Assembly: GCF_015694405.1 (NCBI RefSeq) | Contig: NZ_JADQDB010000003.1 | Span: 62,001-126,000, forward strand | Reading direction: 5' to 3' | DNA length: 64,000 bases | Source of the DNA: Pelagibacterium limicola | GTDB lineage: Bacteria; Pseudomonadota; Alphaproteobacteria; Rhizobiales; Devosiaceae | In this document: positions 9,003 to 18,183 of the stretch, one piece after another | Layout of the letters: every line of letters begins with the position of its first letter | How positions within the stretch are numbered: position 1 is the stretch's first letter | Position numbers and translations under genes: made by a program | Notes under the pieces: generated by a model | Databases searched by the model: none | The model's input: only the letters and a program-made list of their open reading frames with translations | What the model was told of the DNA's origin: nothing

Positions 9003-9863
9003 ATGCAAACGCTCGGCAAGTTGATGGCGGTAGCGATCGCTTTTGGGGGGCTTGCCGCACCCGCTTGGGCACGAGAGCTGACGAACGCCCAGCGGGATGC
9101 GGCGATCGCATTCATGCTCAACAATACCCGGCATACCCTGCTCCATGAGATTGGGCATCTGTTTGTCGATCAGTTCGAACTGCCCGTTCTCGGTCGCGAA
9201 GAGGATGCCGTCGACAATTTCGCCACCCTCACCATGCTGGCGGAGGGCACGCCCGAAAGCCTGCAGGCGCTGATTGATACGGTGGATGGCTGGATCTACT
9301 CGGAACAGCAAACCACGCGGCGGCGCTATTCCAATTCCGACTTCTACGGGATGCACAGTCTCGATATCCAGCGTTCCTTTGCGATGGCCTGCCTCATGGT
9401 CGCGCACGATTATGATCGGTTCACCTGGTTTGCCACGCGCGTGGGACTGCCCCACAATCGCCAGGAAAGCTGCGAAGAGGATCTGCGGTTGACCGGGTAT
9501 GGCTGGGAAAGCGTACTCAAGCCCCATGTGCGGGCCGGGCAAACTGCGAACTCTCAGGTGTCGGTCGTCTACCGTTCCCACGATCCCGCCTACCGCGATA
9601 TCGCCGCCATCCTCAAGCAAAACCTCGTTCTGGAAAACACGGCGGACTGGCTGCGCAAAACATACGTTCTGCCGCGACCGGTCCGGCTGACTGCGGAAGA
9701 ATGCGGGCAGGTCAATGCGTTTTACGACCCCACCACGCGCGAAGTCATTCTTTGCTATGAGTGGGCCGATTACTTTTATGAACTTTTTATAAGCGATATC
9801 ATGGATATACGTGAACATTTTGCGGAAATGCGCAAACTCAAGCTCGAAAAGCTCGACCGTTAA
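9003..9863 (+). CDS. DUF4344 secreted putative metallopeptidase (copy 1)
   Basis: The 286-residue protein has a signal peptide ending near Ala23 (AAPAWA). It contains a zinc-binding HEIGH followed by PVLGREEDAVD, the arrangement of the DUF4344 putative metallopeptidase family. Further conserved stretches are DIQRSFAMAC, NRQESC and ECGQVNAFYD. Several paired cysteines suggest disulfides in the periplasm. I chose the ATG at 9003 because GGGGG precedes it by five bases and it starts a clean signal peptide. The next gene is a clear paralogue. Proteolytic activity is a family prediction and no substrate is known. Confidence 0.82.
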   Translation: MQTLGKLMAVAIAFGGLAAPAWARELTNAQRDAAIAFMLNNTRHTLLHEIGHLFVDQFELPVLGREEDAVDNFATLTMLAEGTPESLQALIDTVDGWIYSEQQTTRRRYSNSDFYGMHSLDIQRSFAMACLMVAHDYDRFTWFATRVGLPHNRQESCEEDLRLTGYGWESVLKPHVRAGQTANSQVSVVYRSHDPAYRDIAAILKQNLVLENTADWLRKTYVLPRPVRLTAEECGQVNAFYDPTTREVILCYEWADYFYELFISDIMDIREHFAEMRKLKLEKLDR

Positions 9864-9905
9864 CCGCCTGCCGCAAATCGGATTTCCCAGCCCCGCAGGG
9901 TTAGC

Positions 9906-9911
9906 TATAAT
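9906..9911 (+). promoter_or_regulatory. Possible -10 element before second DUF4344 gene
   Basis: A perfect TATAAT lies 54 bp before the start of the second DUF4344 gene, in the 101-bp gap between the paralogues. The corresponding -35 position (TTTCCC at 9883-9888) is weak. The second copy may have its own promoter. Confidence 0.3.
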
Positions 9912-9964
9912 GTGCGACGGATCGGTCGTCCGGCCGAACGCATTTTTTGGGGGTATCACATACA

Positions 9965-10774
9965 ATGGCAAAACGCCGCCGTTTGGCTGCGGGTGTCGCT
10001 TCGGCAGCGATCCTTGCGGCAATCATTTCGCCTGCGTCCGCGCAAATGACCGACGACGCCTTCTACGACGAGTTCGCATTCAACAACTCGCTTTTCGTCG
10101 TGTACCATGAAATCGGCCATCTCCTCATCGGTGAGCTCGGCCTTCCGGTTCTCGGCCGGGAAGAGGACGCCGCCGACTCCCTCGCGGCGCTCCTCCTGCT
10201 GTTGGAGGAAACCGACGAGGCCGACCAGGCCCTGATCGACGCCGCTGATGGCTGGTATCTGTCTGATGCGTACGCTGCCGAGGAGTCTCCCGAATACGAT
10301 CTGGACTCCTTTTATGGAGAACACAGCCTTGACCTCCAGCGTTCGTTCGCCGCCGTCTGCATGATGGTCGGGGCGAACATGGAAGTCTTCACCGAGGTCG
10401 CGACCGAATTCGGAATGGACGAGAATAGGCAGTCGAGTTGCGCTTTCACCTTCCAGCAAGCCGCCTCAAGCTGGTTCACGCTCCTTGAGCCGCACATGTC
10501 CGACACCGGTCCCTCTGTCCAGATCACCGTTGGCTACCACCCGAGCGAAAACTTCTCCGAAATTGCAGCCATGCTCGAAGAAGGCGAACTGCTCGAGTAT
10601 GCCGCGACGCAGGCGCTCATGGGATTCGAGTTGCCCCGCGATGTCGTGATCATTGCAACCGAATGCGGCGTGGCCAACGCCTTCTACGATCCGGAGGATG
10701 GAAGCGTCGTGTTCTGCTACGAACTCGCGCAATACTTCCGCGATCTTATCGTTTGGGCTTCCGAAGAACAGTGA
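9965..10774 (+). CDS. DUF4344 secreted putative metallopeptidase (copy 2)
   Basis: The 269-residue paralogue of the preceding gene has a signal peptide ending near ISPASA. The same landmarks appear in the same order: HEIGHL, PVLGREEDAAD, DLQRSFAAVC, NRQSSC and ECGVANAFYD. The mature chain is strikingly acidic (many Asp and Glu), while copy 1 is close to neutral. The ATG at 9965 is preceded by a GGGGGT run. The pair looks like an old tandem duplication that has diverged. Periplasmic or cell-surface zinc proteolysis is the family prediction. It ends 30 bp from the convergent yitT-like gene. Confidence 0.82.
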   Translation: MAKRRRLAAGVASAAILAAIISPASAQMTDDAFYDEFAFNNSLFVVYHEIGHLLIGELGLPVLGREEDAADSLAALLLLLEETDEADQALIDAADGWYLSDAYAAEESPEYDLDSFYGEHSLDLQRSFAAVCMMVGANMEVFTEVATEFGMDENRQSSCAFTFQQAASSWFTLLEPHMSDTGPSVQITVGYHPSENFSEIAAMLEEGELLEYAATQALMGFELPRDVVIIATECGVANAFYDPEDGSVVFCYELAQYFRDLIVWASEEQ

Positions 10775-10804
10775 GACATGCGGCGGGCGCGTTAGCCGCG
10801 CCCG

Positions 10805-11422
10805 TCAACTCACTCCCATGTATCGGCCGGGCTTGTGATTGAGCAGGATGACCATGCTCAACGCTGCGGCACCAATGATCGAGAGCACGACACGGTCGAG
10901 CGGCAGAACAAAAAAAGCTACTGCCAGGATAGCCAGGTCGATTCCGAACTGCACATAACCGGCAGGGACATTGTGCCGGTCCTGGAGGTAAAGGGCGAGG
11001 ATGTTGACGCCGCCCAGGCTCGCGCGGTGTCGGAACAGGGCAAGAATGCCCATTCCCATCAATACCCCACCAGCCACTGCCGCAAATAGCGGGTTGATGC
11101 CTGAAATATCCAGCCACGCCGGCATGAACGCGGGATAGGCCGAGACCAGGGCGACCGAAATGAACGTCTTGACCGTGAACTGCATCCCCATGCGGAGGAA
11201 AGCGAGCAGGTAAAACGGCAGGTTCAACACAAAGAAGACAGAACCGAATGGCAAGCCGGTGACATATTGCACCAGAAGCGCGAGCCCCGCCGTGCTGCCG
11301 GTCGTCAGGTGCGCTTCGGAATAGAATGTGACGCCCAGCCCTACGAACAGGGTGCCCACTGCGATGGCTGCGGCATCCTCCGCCAGCGTGTGCCGGGCCG
11401 GCTTGTCGGAAACGGGAACCAA
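10805..11422 (-). CDS. YitT family membrane protein
   Basis: The 205-residue protein has five to six hydrophobic segments and YitT-family landmarks: a Gly-rich first segment (AVGTLFVGLGVTFYSEA), TTGSTAGLALL, and RHRASLGGVNILALYLQ. YitT proteins lie in the inner membrane and their transport role is not established. The start is 22 bp after the holC stop on the same strand, so it probably shares the pepA-holC transcript. Confidence 0.85.
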   Translation of the reverse strand: MVPVSDKPARHTLAEDAAAIAVGTLFVGLGVTFYSEAHLTTGSTAGLALLVQYVTGLPFGSVFFVLNLPFYLLAFLRMGMQFTVKTFISVALVSAYPAFMPAWLDISGINPLFAAVAGGVLMGMGILALFRHRASLGGVNILALYLQDRHNVPAGYVQFGIDLAILAVAFFVLPLDRVVLSIIGAAALSMVILLNHKPGRYMGVS

Positions 11423-11443
11423 TTCAGTGCTCCGTTTTGATAA

Positions 11444-11917
11444 TCAGGCCTTTTTCGACCACCGCCCGTTGGCATCCTGCTGCCAATAGGTGAGCGCGTA
11501 TGTATCCTTGAGGTCGCGCCATAACGTGCGCGCCTCGGTTACGGCGTCGGGGTCGTGGCCGTCAAAGATGTAGACGAGGCGCGCATAGTCCTGGCCCGGC
11601 GCGGGCGTCGCGCGGTCAACAAAAAAGCGGATATCGGCCCCATGCGGGTTTTCCGGCCCGTTTGTGAGGAGAATAGGCTGGAGCGCGTCCTGCGCACTTC
11701 CTGTCGCAGCGCCATGCGGCAGAAAACTGTCGTCGGCATAGGTCCAGAGCGCGGCATCGAGCGCTTCGAGCCGTTCGGCCGATCCCACTTCCACCACGGC
11801 CTTCCACCCGCGCTCCAGTGTCTTGTCGAGCAGAACCGGCAGGACTGAATCCAGCGGACGGGTTTCCAGATGATAAAAGAGCAGTTCGGTGGCCATTGGC
11901 GCGCTCGAAGGTGTCAT
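11444..11917 (-). CDS. holC: DNA polymerase III subunit chi
   Basis: Chi links the clamp loader (through psi) to single-strand-binding protein at the replication fork. The 157-residue product matches alphaproteobacterial chi proteins: TELLFYHLETRPLDSVLP at the start, LLDKTLERGWKAVVEV, and a C-terminal RLVYIFDGHDPDAV followed by WRDLKD. The ATG at 11917 overlaps the pepA stop (ATGA), which favours translational coupling; an ATG at 11896 would give 150 residues. pepA-holC pairing is common across proteobacteria. Confidence 0.9.
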   Translation of the reverse strand: MTPSSAPMATELLFYHLETRPLDSVLPVLLDKTLERGWKAVVEVGSAERLEALDAALWTYADDSFLPHGAATGSAQDALQPILLTNGPENPHGADIRFFVDRATPAPGQDYARLVYIFDGHDPDAVTEARTLWRDLKDTYALTYWQQDANGRWSKKA

Positions 11918-13413
11918 CCCTGGTTTTCGTAATGGTCTCGGACCAGCCTGTCGAGCAGGGCAACGCCAAAGCCCGTGCCCCAGGACGTGTTGGTTTCCGT
12001 ATTGGGCACCCCGAAGGCCGTGCCGGCAATGTCGATGTGGGCCCAAGGCACGTCGCCAATGAAGTGCGCTAGAAATTGCGCCGCCGTGATTGACCCTGCA
12101 GGGCGTCCGCCCGAATTCTTCATGTCCGCGAAGCGACTTTCAATGAGTTTGGCATAGGCCGGCGACATGGGCATGCGCCAGCATTTCTCGCCTGACGCAA
12201 GCCCAGCCCTGATAAGCCGGTCGGCCAGCGCATCGTCGTTCGAAAAGACCGCTGCATGGTCGTGGGCAAGCGCAATTGTCACCGCACCGGTGAGCGTGGC
12301 GAGATCGATGATGGCGGAAGGCTTGAAGCGGCTCTGTGTGTACCACAGCGCATCGGCCAGGACGAGGCGACCCTCGGCATCGGTGTTGATGATTTCGATG
12401 GTCTTGCCCGACATGGCGGTGACGATATCACCGGGCCGGTAGGCCTTGCCATCCGGCATATTCTCGACCAAGCCGATGATGCCCACCGCATTGATAGGCG
12501 CCTTCCGCAGCGCCAGGGTCTTCATGAGCCCGGTGACAGCCGCAGCTCCGCCCATGTCACCCTTCATGTCGAACATCGGCAATGCGGGCTTGATCGATAT
12601 GCCGCCGGTATCGAACACGACCCCCTTGCCCACGAAAGCAAGGGGCGCGGCCTCCTTTGCCCCGCCCTTCCATTGCATGACCACGAGACGAGCAGGTCGC
12701 TCCGACCCTTGCGCCACGGCCAGCAGTGCACCCATCCCGAGTTTTTCCATGTCTTCGGGCGCCAGTATCTCGACTTCGATGCCGAATTCGGACAACAGGT
12801 TGGCATGGGCAGAAAATTCGACGGGCCCCAGGACGTTGGGCGGCTCATTGACCAGCGTGCGGGCCAGCAACGTGCCTTCGACGGTGGCCATGCGCTGGGC
12901 CAAGGCCGACTCCATGCCGTCCTCGCTACGGAGATGCACGGTTACCGCCAGATTTGTGGATTTGCCGTTCGCAGGCTCGGCGGTCTTGTAGCGATCGAAA
13001 CTGTATTGGCGCAGGCGCAGGCCCGCGAGCAGGGCGGCAACACCATCCGGAGATTGCCCCGGTTCGTCTATGACGACCGCAGCTGAATCGACGCCGAGAG
13101 AATCGAGCTTGGCAAAAAGCGAACCGCCGCGGTCGGCCCAGACCGTTTCGCCGCTCATGTCCCCGTTCCTGCCGCGCCCCAGCACGACGAGCCTGTCGCA
13201 ATCAAGCCCGGATGGCGTGACGAGATCAATCATGTGGCCCGGCTTTCCAGCGAATCCGGTGGCGCCGGCGACGTTCTTGAAATCGAGGCCAGTTCGCGCC
13301 CAGATGGGCTCCGCGAGGCCGTCGGGGACGCCGTTCTCAGCCACATAGATTACAATGGCGCCAGACCGCGATACGGGCTTGCTTGTGTAGGCAATGTTAA
13401 GAACTTGGGGCAT
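11914..13413 (-). CDS. pepA: Leucyl aminopeptidase (M17)
   Basis: The 499-residue cytosolic aminopeptidase has the hallmark M17 motif NTDAEGRLVLADAL and the metal-site segment VGKGVVFDTGGISIKP. These supply the two-metal centre that removes N-terminal residues from peptides. Length and two-domain layout are normal for PepA. It starts a leftward transcript with holC and probably yitT, divergent from lptF across a 200-bp gap. Confidence 0.97.
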   Translation of the reverse strand: MPQVLNIAYTSKPVSRSGAIVIYVAENGVPDGLAEPIWARTGLDFKNVAGATGFAGKPGHMIDLVTPSGLDCDRLVVLGRGRNGDMSGETVWADRGGSLFAKLDSLGVDSAAVVIDEPGQSPDGVAALLAGLRLRQYSFDRYKTAEPANGKSTNLAVTVHLRSEDGMESALAQRMATVEGTLLARTLVNEPPNVLGPVEFSAHANLLSEFGIEVEILAPEDMEKLGMGALLAVAQGSERPARLVVMQWKGGAKEAAPLAFVGKGVVFDTGGISIKPALPMFDMKGDMGGAAAVTGLMKTLALRKAPINAVGIIGLVENMPDGKAYRPGDIVTAMSGKTIEIINTDAEGRLVLADALWYTQSRFKPSAIIDLATLTGAVTIALAHDHAAVFSNDDALADRLIRAGLASGEKCWRMPMSPAYAKLIESRFADMKNSGGRPAGSITAAQFLAHFIGDVPWAHIDIAGTAFGVPNTETNTSWGTGFGVALLDRLVRDHYENQG

Positions 13414-13613
13414 CTGCGCAGCGACTCAGCAAGCGGTTGGGGTGAACGCTCCAACATCGGCATCGAAGGGGGCAAGGTCAATGAGCGCCTGGCGCGGCCG
13501 CATTGTTTTCCTGCCAATGTTATTTAGCCCCAGGTGTGTCGCCGCGACGCTATCGTCCTGGGCTGCCTTGCGATACAAACAATTTGACCGAACCGGCCGC
13601 CTGTAAGGACAGT

Positions 13614-14705
13614 ATGGACCGTCTTTCCCGATATCTGTTGACCCAGTTTCTCGCGCAGGCGCTGACAATCTTTGCGGCAGGTGGCGTGCTGATCTGGCTG
13701 ATGCAGCTTTTGCGGTTATTCGACCTCGTGGCTGCGAAGGGGCAGAATTTCCTGACCCTCATGGGCCAAAGCGCCCTGACGACGCCGACCTTTGCCCGTT
13801 CGATCCTCTATGTGTGCTTTGCCATCGGGCTGGTGCGCGGGCTTAGGGCCCTGCATCAATCGCGCGAGTTGCACACCATCCACGCTGCCCAGCGCACGCC
13901 GGCGCTTTGGGGTGCCGTTTTTGCCTTTACGCTGATCGGTGCGACGGCGGTGACGCTGGTCGCTAACTGGATCGAACCCCATTCGCGGCGGATCGCGGCG
14001 GACTGGTCGGCAGAAATCGCAGCGGACGTGGTGGGCCGGGCGCTGGTCCCGGGGAGATTTTCGGAAATCGAGCAGGGCCTCGTGTTCTCGATTTCCGGAC
14101 GGCATCCCGATGGAACGCTGATAGATTTCTTCTTTGACGATTCGACCAATACCGACACACGCCGTACCTATTTCGCCGATACGGCAAGCGTTTTCCAGGA
14201 TGACGACGGCTACCAGCTCATTCTCAATGACGGCGCCATCCAGTATGAAAACCGCGTGCGTGGCGGGCTGAGCCAGATCCGGTTCGTGCAATACCACATT
14301 AGCCTCGCCAGCCTGATCGATGCAGGCTCGCCCAACCGTGGCATCGATCAAGCCGACACCTTGGACCTGATGGAGAGGATCGCGGCCGAGGAAATCCGCA
14401 ACCCCGAGGCCGCCATCGCTACAATCCACGGCCGACTAGCCGATACGCTGCGCGCACTGGCGCTTTGCGCCTTTGTCGCTGCGCTCTGCGCCTTCCCAGA
14501 CGGTAAACGGGCCGCCAAGCGACTGCCCCTCGAATTGGTGGTCCTGCTCGTCGCCTTTGCCGAACAGGCGGTGAGCGCATTCTCCGGTGGCGGGGCTAAC
14601 CATTATATCTCCCCTGCCCTCATCCTCTTTGCCAGTCTCTTGCTCCTTTGGCGCAAGGCGTCCCGGGCTTCCTTGCCATGGTCGGGCTGGAGGCGCGCGC
14701 AATGA
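13614..14705 (+). CDS. lptF: LPS export ABC transporter permease LptF
   Basis: LptF is one of the two inner-membrane permeases that pull lipopolysaccharide out of the membrane with the LptB ATPase. The 363-residue product has the family architecture: three membrane segments within about residues 1-110, a periplasmic beta-jellyroll domain (about 115-260) and three C-terminal segments. The opening DRLSRYLLTQFLAQAL is typical. The ATG at 13614 follows AAGGA at 13604-13608. Its stop overlaps the lptG start (ATGA), and the transcript continues through lptD, surA, pdxA and ksgA. Confidence 0.93.
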   Translation: MDRLSRYLLTQFLAQALTIFAAGGVLIWLMQLLRLFDLVAAKGQNFLTLMGQSALTTPTFARSILYVCFAIGLVRGLRALHQSRELHTIHAAQRTPALWGAVFAFTLIGATAVTLVANWIEPHSRRIAADWSAEIAADVVGRALVPGRFSEIEQGLVFSISGRHPDGTLIDFFFDDSTNTDTRRTYFADTASVFQDDDGYQLILNDGAIQYENRVRGGLSQIRFVQYHISLASLIDAGSPNRGIDQADTLDLMERIAAEEIRNPEAAIATIHGRLADTLRALALCAFVAALCAFPDGKRAAKRLPLELVVLLVAFAEQAVSAFSGGGANHYISPALILFASLLLLWRKASRASLPWSGWRRAQ

Positions 14706-15781
14706 ACCGCATTGGACGCCTACTCTGTATCCGGCTTGCCGCGCGTATAGGCTTGGTGGTCGGAATTTTTTTCGGCATCATCCTTCTGGTCGAGTTTCTC
14801 GATACTGGCCGCTTCAACCAGACCGCCACGCTTGCTGGTCCTTGGACGGCGACCGGGCTCGCCTTTCTCAGCGCGTTGCGCTGGAGTTTGCTCGGGCTGC
14901 CGGTGACGGTGCTGATTGGCGCAATCGTGGCGCTGATCGATCTGCACACGCACCGCGAAATGGTCATCGTCAGCGCGGCTGGACACTCGATATGGACCGC
15001 CCTGCGCTGGCCGGTGCTGATGACCCTGGTCGCCGGCGTGGTGGTGACCACCGTGGTCGATAGCTACGCGATCCGTATTTATCAACAGTTCGATGCTGCC
15101 CAGATCGGGTGGGGTCGCGCTTACGGTGTCCAGAACCGCGCAACGTGGTTCAATCAGACCGGAGACGACGGCAACTACATGCTGTTCGCTCGCAACGTCC
15201 TGCGCGGCGGGTCCGAATTGCGCGGTATCACGGTGTTCCGGCTTCTCGAAGACGGCGAATCCGGGACCCGCATCCATGGCGAACGTGCATTTCTCGAAAG
15301 CGGGTATTGGCGGATCGAGAAGGGCACCGTGCTCGACGTGGACCGGGCTCCGCGGGCGTTCGACATGATGGAACTTGCCACGACCGCGACCCTCTCCGAA
15401 CTCAGCCTCAAGCTTGGGACGGCCGAGGATCTTTCCTGGTTCGGTCTGCGCGAGGCGCTGCGACGCGGGATCAACGATCCCTTTGCCCGATCGGCTGCCG
15501 AGACGCGGTTTCATAAGCTCAATGCCATGCCGTTCGTGCTTATCGGATCATTGCTGATTGCGTTTGCCTTTACCGCCGGTTATCGAAGAGCCGGGCATTA
15601 TGGGTGGACTATCCTGTTTGGTATCGCGTTGGGCCTCATTGTGTTTTTGATTATGGAAATGGCCGACAGGGCCGGAACGGCTGGCGTTCTCGATCCCATT
15701 GCCGCTGCCTGGGGGCCTGCCATCGGTGCCATAGGAATCGGCTTGACGATCATCCTGCTACGGGAGGACGGCACGGTTTGA
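14702..15781 (+). CDS. lptG: LPS export ABC transporter permease LptG
   Basis: LptG is the second permease of the LptBFG complex. The 359-residue protein opens with the first membrane segment (LAARIGLVVGIFFGIILLVEFLD). A periplasmic jellyroll follows, and the C-terminal membrane segments end with IGIGLTIILLRED. The ATG at 14702 overlaps the lptF stop by four bases (ATGA), better than the upstream ATG at 14648. Its own TGA overlaps the lptD ATG by one base, so the three export genes are tightly coupled. Confidence 0.93.
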   Translation: MNRIGRLLCIRLAARIGLVVGIFFGIILLVEFLDTGRFNQTATLAGPWTATGLAFLSALRWSLLGLPVTVLIGAIVALIDLHTHREMVIVSAAGHSIWTALRWPVLMTLVAGVVVTTVVDSYAIRIYQQFDAAQIGWGRAYGVQNRATWFNQTGDDGNYMLFARNVLRGGSELRGITVFRLLEDGESGTRIHGERAFLESGYWRIEKGTVLDVDRAPRAFDMMELATTATLSELSLKLGTAEDLSWFGLREALRRGINDPFARSAAETRFHKLNAMPFVLIGSLLIAFAFTAGYRRAGHYGWTILFGIALGLIVFLIMEMADRAGTAGVLDPIAAAWGPAIGAIGIGLTIILLREDGTV

Positions 15782-18105
15782 TGGGGGGAACGTCGCGCAG
15801 ACATGCCGCGTTGCGCGCAACCCGCACGGTTGCGCTGGCCGTTGCGCTCGCCTGTGCGCCTGCCCTCCCGGTCAGTGCCCAGCAGATTTTGCCGCCCGAT
15901 TTCTTCTCGCGCATCCCGACCGAGGTGGCCGGCCGGCTCTCGCTTGAGGCCGATGTGATGGTGTTCGACCAACGGTCCGACGCCGTGATTGCCGAGGGCA
16001 ATGTCGGCATTCGGTACGCCGGCTTCCGGGTCACTGCGGATCGCGCGATCTATTACCAGCGTTCCGGTCGGGTCGAACTGGTCGGCAATGTCGCCTTCAT
16101 CGATCCCCTGGGGCACGAATACATCGCCGAACGCGTCGAACTCGAAGACGGATTCCGACGCGGCTTCCTCGAAGCCTTGACCGTTGCCCAGCCCGACGGC
16201 ACCTGGTTGAGTGCTGCGGAAACGAGCTTCGATCAGGGTGTCGAGCGCATCTATATCGATGGCACGTATGCGCCTTGCGGTTCGTGCGTTGACGAGAACG
16301 GCAATACGATCGGCTGGAAAGTCAGGGCGGCCCGTGTCGTCACGGACGAACAGGAACGCGTCGTCTATTTCGAGCAGCCTTCCCTTGAATTGCTCGGCGT
16401 TTCGGTATTGCACCTGCCCTGGCTGACAATGCCGATGGACGAGGATGTCGAGTTTCCGGTCGCCAGCTTCGACAACCGCTACGGTATTGGGCTGCACCTT
16501 CCTCTCTTTAACTATCGGATCTCGGGCGGGACGCTCTTGCTGATGCCCTCCCTCTATTCGCGACAGGGCTTCATGCTGGGCGCGCAATGGCGGCAAACGG
16601 TGGGCGATCTTACTTATACGGTTGCGGGTTCGGGCATCTATCAACTCGATCCAGGTGCCTACAATGGGCTTGCGAACCGGCCGTTTCGCGGTCACTTGCA
16701 AACCACCGGAAAGTTTACGCCCACGGTCGAATGGACGATGGGCTGGTCGTATACTGTCGCAACCGACCCGAGCTACCTTCGCGATTACCGGATCGAGAGG
16801 CGGATCATTCGCAATGAGGTCTATGCCACCCATCTGAACGAGACCACCTTCGCCGACGTACGCTTCCAGCAGTTCGTACCCCAGACCGTCCCGGGCAATG
16901 GTGAGAGTGCTGCAAGTCATCAGGCGCGTTTCGACAACGCGGTCGAGCGCCAGGCCCTAACCCACCCGAACGCCCGGGTCGAACACGTGCAGGATCTCGG
17001 AGACGATAATGACCGGTTCGAGTTTTCGGCGCGCCTGCTGGGTTTGACGCGCCTGCAGGACCACCAATCCAGGATTTTCGGCGGCCAGCGTTATGTCCAT
17101 GGCTATGAAGGTCAATCGGCCCATTTGATGCTGCAGGGTGCCTGGACGAACCAGTATATCGTGCCCGGCGGACTAGAGGTCTCGCCCTATCTGGGCCTCC
17201 GTGGCGATGCGGCCGGATATGACGGCTCGAGCGCTCTGGCATCAGCGCCAGCTGCGCAAACGCTGCTGTCCGCCACGCCGATCGCGGCGCTCGACGTCCG
17301 CTATCCGTTGGCGGTGCGCGCCACAGGCGCGACGACGATCATCGCGCCGATCGTGCAGCTGGTTTATCGCGACGGCCCGCCCGTACCCGGAATCACCAAC
17401 AATGATTCCCAGAACGTGGATCTCGACACCGCAAACATTTTCTCCTTCAATCGTTTTTCCGGCGCGGATCGGCAAGAAACAGGGTTGCGGGCCAATGTCG
17501 GTGTAACGCTCGACACCAGTTTCGATGACGGCGGCTGGCTGTCTGCCAGCATCGGGCAGTCGCATCATCTGGCAGGTCCGAACGGTTATGCTACCGCAGA
17601 CGGGTCGACGGGAGGCGTCGGAACGAGCCTGGAATCGGCGTCCTCCTATATTGTCGCAGGACTGGAAGCGGGCTTTGGCGAGTTGTTCAGCGGCGGCGGT
17701 CGGCTCCAGGTCGATCCGGCGACGGGCGCCATTCCCGCGGCCAATATGCGCGCCACGATTGCTCACGAAGGCTATGCCGTTTCCGGAACCTACGCATGGG
17801 CGGACGTCAATCCTGCGCTGGGCATTACCCAGGAGCGACACGACGTCGGCGCCGACGTTACCATTCCGATCGCCGATTACTGGCGGGTCAGGTTCGGAAC
17901 ATCTTATGATCTTGTCGCGAACCAGTTGCTGACAACCAAAGGTGCTCTGGAGTATGACGACAGATACCTCGCCTTTGGCGTAGGCACGCGGCTGGGTGGG
18001 CCGGTTTCGAACTGGGGCAATGACTTCAGGGTTGAATTCAGCTTGCGTCTGCGCGCTGCGGGCAATCGTGAGGTGGTCGGTCTGGGGTATAGTTGGGACA
18101 ACTAG
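15781..18105 (+). CDS. lptD: LPS assembly outer-membrane protein LptD
   Basis: LptD is the outer-membrane barrel that, with the LptE plug, inserts LPS in the outer leaflet. The 774-residue precursor has a signal peptide ending near PVSA. An N-terminal OstA/LptA-like beta-jellyroll follows (DVMVFDQRSDAVIAEGNVGI), and the long C-terminal barrel ends with the aromatic pattern VVGLGYSWDN. A cysteine pair (APCGSCVD) lies near residue 165, and alphaproteobacterial forms carry few other cysteines. The ATG at 15781 overlaps the lptG stop (TGATG). Confidence 0.93.
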   Translation: MGGTSRRHAALRATRTVALAVALACAPALPVSAQQILPPDFFSRIPTEVAGRLSLEADVMVFDQRSDAVIAEGNVGIRYAGFRVTADRAIYYQRSGRVELVGNVAFIDPLGHEYIAERVELEDGFRRGFLEALTVAQPDGTWLSAAETSFDQGVERIYIDGTYAPCGSCVDENGNTIGWKVRAARVVTDEQERVVYFEQPSLELLGVSVLHLPWLTMPMDEDVEFPVASFDNRYGIGLHLPLFNYRISGGTLLLMPSLYSRQGFMLGAQWRQTVGDLTYTVAGSGIYQLDPGAYNGLANRPFRGHLQTTGKFTPTVEWTMGWSYTVATDPSYLRDYRIERRIIRNEVYATHLNETTFADVRFQQFVPQTVPGNGESAASHQARFDNAVERQALTHPNARVEHVQDLGDDNDRFEFSARLLGLTRLQDHQSRIFGGQRYVHGYEGQSAHLMLQGAWTNQYIVPGGLEVSPYLGLRGDAAGYDGSSALASAPAAQTLLSATPIAALDVRYPLAVRATGATTIIAPIVQLVYRDGPPVPGITNNDSQNVDLDTANIFSFNRFSGADRQETGLRANVGVTLDTSFDDGGWLSASIGQSHHLAGPNGYATADGSTGGVGTSLESASSYIVAGLEAGFGELFSGGGRLQVDPATGAIPAANMRATIAHEGYAVSGTYAWADVNPALGITQERHDVGADVTIPIADYWRVRFGTSYDLVANQLLTTKGALEYDDRYLAFGVGTRLGGPVSNWGNDFRVEFSLRLRAAGNREVVGLGYSWDN

Positions 18106-18183
18106 TCCCCCCGCAGATTTTGGCCGCAATTGTGAGTGAAGAAGAGGCGCAATAACCAAGCAACGCGCCGGGGAGTTTCGGAC

